A stretch of DNA of 7,429 bases from JBBITW01 sp037440525 (GTDB lineage: Bacteria; Desulfobacterota; BSN033; UBA1163): positions 1-7,429 of the forward strand of contig JBBITW010000171.1 of assembly GCA_037440525.1 (NCBI GenBank), read 5' to 3'. Positions within the stretch are counted from its first letter, which is position 1. Every line of letters begins with the position of its first letter. Shown here piece after piece: positions 6,553-7,429 of this stretch. The notes beneath the pieces are model-generated. The model was not told where the DNA came from and did not search any database. It worked only from the letters and a program-made list of their open reading frames with translations. The position numbers and the translations under genes were made by a program.

Positions 6553-6572
6553 TTTTTTGAAAGAATTTTTAC

Positions 6573-6593
6573 TGTAAGGTGTAAGTAGTAAGG
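6573..6593 (+). repeat. Left heptamer array of cassette 2
   Basis: Three tandem 7-nt units: tgtaagg (6573), tgtaagt (6580), agtaagg (6587). The last unit supplies the only purine-rich stretch before the gene start at 6608. Confidence 0.75.
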
Positions 6594-6607
6594 CGGAAAA
6601 AAATAAT

Positions 6608-6970
6608 ATGGGTATGGAAAAGCCCCATAAGAAATTGGAAGTTTGGCAACAGGCTTTAAAAGTAGCACAGGAGGTTTACAATTTAACAAGCACATTCCCT
6701 GCAAATGAGAAATTTGGACTTGTCTCACAAATGCGAAGGGCAGCAGTTAGTATACCTTGTAATATAGCAGAGGGGGCAGCAAGGCAAGGAAAGAAAGAGT
6801 TTAGAAATTTTCTAAGTATGGCTCAAGGTTCCTTAAGCGAACTGGATACCCAATTAGAACTTGCTTTAATGCTAAATTATATTAGTAAAGAGGATATTCA
6901 TGAGATTCTAAATCAATTATTAAGGGTGGATAAGATGCTTACAGGATTGATTCGAAGTCTTAAGAAATAA
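6608..6970 (+). CDS. Four-helix-bundle protein (S23/IVP family)
   Basis: This 120-residue helical protein has KKLEVWQQALKVAQEVY (8-24), FGLVSQMRRAAVSIPCNIAE (36-55), the NIAEG signature (52-56) and KKEFRNFLSMAQGSLSELDT (62-81). It ends in DKMLTGLIRSLKK. This is the family of proteins encoded in 23S rRNA intervening sequences and is distantly like Avd of diversity-generating retroelements. No rRNA, template repeat or reverse transcriptase is nearby, so neither of those roles applies here. Length is normal for the family. The ATG at 6608 is followed by a second Met at codon 3 and either could start; the nearest purine stretch, aagg at 6590-6593, is distant. Its molecular role is unknown. It interrupts the presumed leader of the ops transcript. 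Confidence 0.9.
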   Translation: MGMEKPHKKLEVWQQALKVAQEVYNLTSTFPANEKFGLVSQMRRAAVSIPCNIAEGAARQGKKEFRNFLSMAQGSLSELDTQLELALMLNYISKEDIHEILNQLLRVDKMLTGLIRSLKK

Positions 6971-7002
6971 GCTAACTAAAATAGATTAAATATGATCTAA
7001 CC

Positions 7003-7023
7003 CCTTGCTTTTTACACCTTACA
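7003..7023 (+). repeat. Right heptamer array of cassette 2
   Basis: Units ccttgct (7003), ttttaca (7010) and ccttaca (7017) are the inverted counterparts of the left array. Reverse-complemented they read tgtaagg, tgtaaaa, agcaagg. Confidence 0.75.
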
Positions 7024-7042
7024 ATTAAAAAGAGGATAACAT

Positions 7043-7249
7043 ATGCTCATTAAATACTGTTTTTCATGTAAATATCATGAGATAGTCCATGAGGAGGGAA
7101 ATGAGATAAGCCGTTGCACAAGGGAGAACTGTTACTCCAGATTTACAAAATGTATATCCAATAAGGCTCTTGAAAAGTTCCTCGAAGAGCAATCTAAGAG
7201 GACTGCCCGTCCCTTCTCCGCCACTGAACGCTTCTACCCAATGGAATAA
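7043..7249 (+). CDS. Small Cys-rich protein, probably metal-binding
   Basis: I do not recognise a named family. The 68-residue protein has Cys at 6, 9, 25, 30 and 37 (YCFSCKYHEI, then SRCTRENCYSRFTKC). A CxxC pair followed by further Cys, with His12 and His16 between, suggests a small zinc ribbon or similar site. A short helix (NKALEKFLEEQSKR) and a charged tail follow. There is no signal peptide or membrane segment, so it is likely cytoplasmic. AGAGG lies 7 nt before the ATG and the codon use matches its neighbours, which supports a real gene. It starts 17 nt after cassette 2 and is followed at 13 nt by another small gene. A link to polysaccharide control is inferred from position only. Confidence 0.72.
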   Translation: MLIKYCFSCKYHEIVHEEGNEISRCTRENCYSRFTKCISNKALEKFLEEQSKRTARPFSATERFYPME

Positions 7250-7262
7250 GGGGGAAAGGATA

Positions 7263-7429
7263 ATGAAAGAGATTCTCGATCAGATGGAAGAGCACATAGC
7301 TGCGATAAGAAATCTCCAGAGAAATTTTGACTTTCACTCCATGAAACTCGAAAAGCTAATGAAGACCCTACATGATAGGCATCTAAACCCCTCTCCCCAA
7401 TGCAACAGTGTCGCAATGAGGTGTATGCC
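7263..7429 (+). CDS. Short helical protein, partial at window end
   Basis: The ATG at 7263 has AAAGGA 2 nt upstream and begins 13 nt after the Cys-rich gene. The 55 visible residues begin MKEILDQMEEHIAAIRNLQR and continue as an amphipathic, probably coiled-coil helix to about residue 41 (LMKTLHDRHL). From about residue 42 the frame enters the cccctctcccc repeat and becomes NPSPQCNSVAMRCM, which looks unlike the helix. The original C-terminus may have been replaced by repeat sequence, or the gene may stop soon after the window. The function is unknown; there is no match to a family I know. Confidence 0.5.
   Translation, partial: MKEILDQMEEHIAAIRNLQRNFDFHSMKLEKLMKTLHDRHLNPSPQCNSVAMRCM
7388..7398 (-). 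repeat. Edge of a third GAGAGGG-type repeat
   Basis: cccctctcccc is the reverse complement of ggggagagggg, the core of the repeat at 2143-2180. The following tgcaaca-g-tgtcgca (7401-7415) forms an imperfect 7-bp inverted repeat. The element probably continues past the window. Confidence 0.45.

Larger units (their letters stand above)
6571..7025 (+). mobile_element. Intact four-helix-bundle cassette 2
   Basis: An S23-family gene sits between 23-nt imperfect inverted repeats (6571-6593 and 7003-7025, 19 of 23 positions matching, 12 consecutive). Each arm is built of three 7-nt units. The design matches cassette 1 but the unit sequence differs. There is no recombinase gene. Mobility is inferred. 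Confidence 0.45.

Noticed and set aside
6516..6558. Rho-independent terminator on the + strand
   Set aside because: The T run is 14 nt from the stem end, and the GGC/GCC mini-stem of ops is too weak to act as a terminator stem.
6608..6970. Avd accessory protein of a diversity-generating retroelement
   Set aside because: No reverse transcriptase, template repeat or variable repeat is nearby; the fold is shared with the wider S23 family.

Overview
This looks like a chromosomal stretch from an AT-rich, Gram-negative bacterium. The outer-membrane export protein, a β-barrel protein ending in Phe and an inner-membrane chain-length protein all require a double membrane. Gene content and the dispersed intergenic repeats suggest an uncultured Desulfobacterota- or Nitrospirota-like lineage, but this is inference and no marker gene settles it. 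A run of 10 N shows the sequence is a draft scaffold.

Bases 1-190 hold two dispersed repeats and no gene. Bases 191-6215 form one tight, same-strand cluster for making and exporting an extracellular polysaccharide: a Wza-type export protein, an outer-membrane β-barrel, a Wzz/GNVR chain-length protein, an ExeA-like AAA+ ATPase, a stand-alone bacterial tyrosine kinase with a Tyr-rich tail, and an RfaH-like NusG paralogue. This set and order resemble the export module of exosortase A (PEP-CTERM) loci. No exosortase is in the window. The export protein, barrel and chain-length protein would form the trans-envelope machine, the kinase would control it through its Tyr tail, and the RfaH-like factor would carry RNA polymerase through the long operon.

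Bases 6216-7042 are the most interesting part. Just downstream of the RfaH-like gene is a near-perfect copy of the enterobacterial ops element (GGCGGTAGCCTA, 6541-6552), which is the DNA signal that recruits RfaH. It lies 2 nt after a perfect 10-bp hairpin. On each side of it is a four-helix-bundle (S23/IVP family) gene unit: a deleted remnant at 6272-6448 and an intact gene at 6608-6970. Each unit is bounded by inverted arrays of short tandem repeats, with 8-nt units for the first and 7-nt units for the second, so they look like two members of a small cassette class.

Bases 7043-7429 carry a small Cys-rich protein and the start of a short helical protein that runs off the window through another dispersed repeat. 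These may be the first genes of the ops-controlled transcript. The main hypothesis is a cis-encoded specialised antiterminator with its own ops/hairpin target inside an exopolysaccharide locus, with a four-helix-bundle cassette inserted into the leader.
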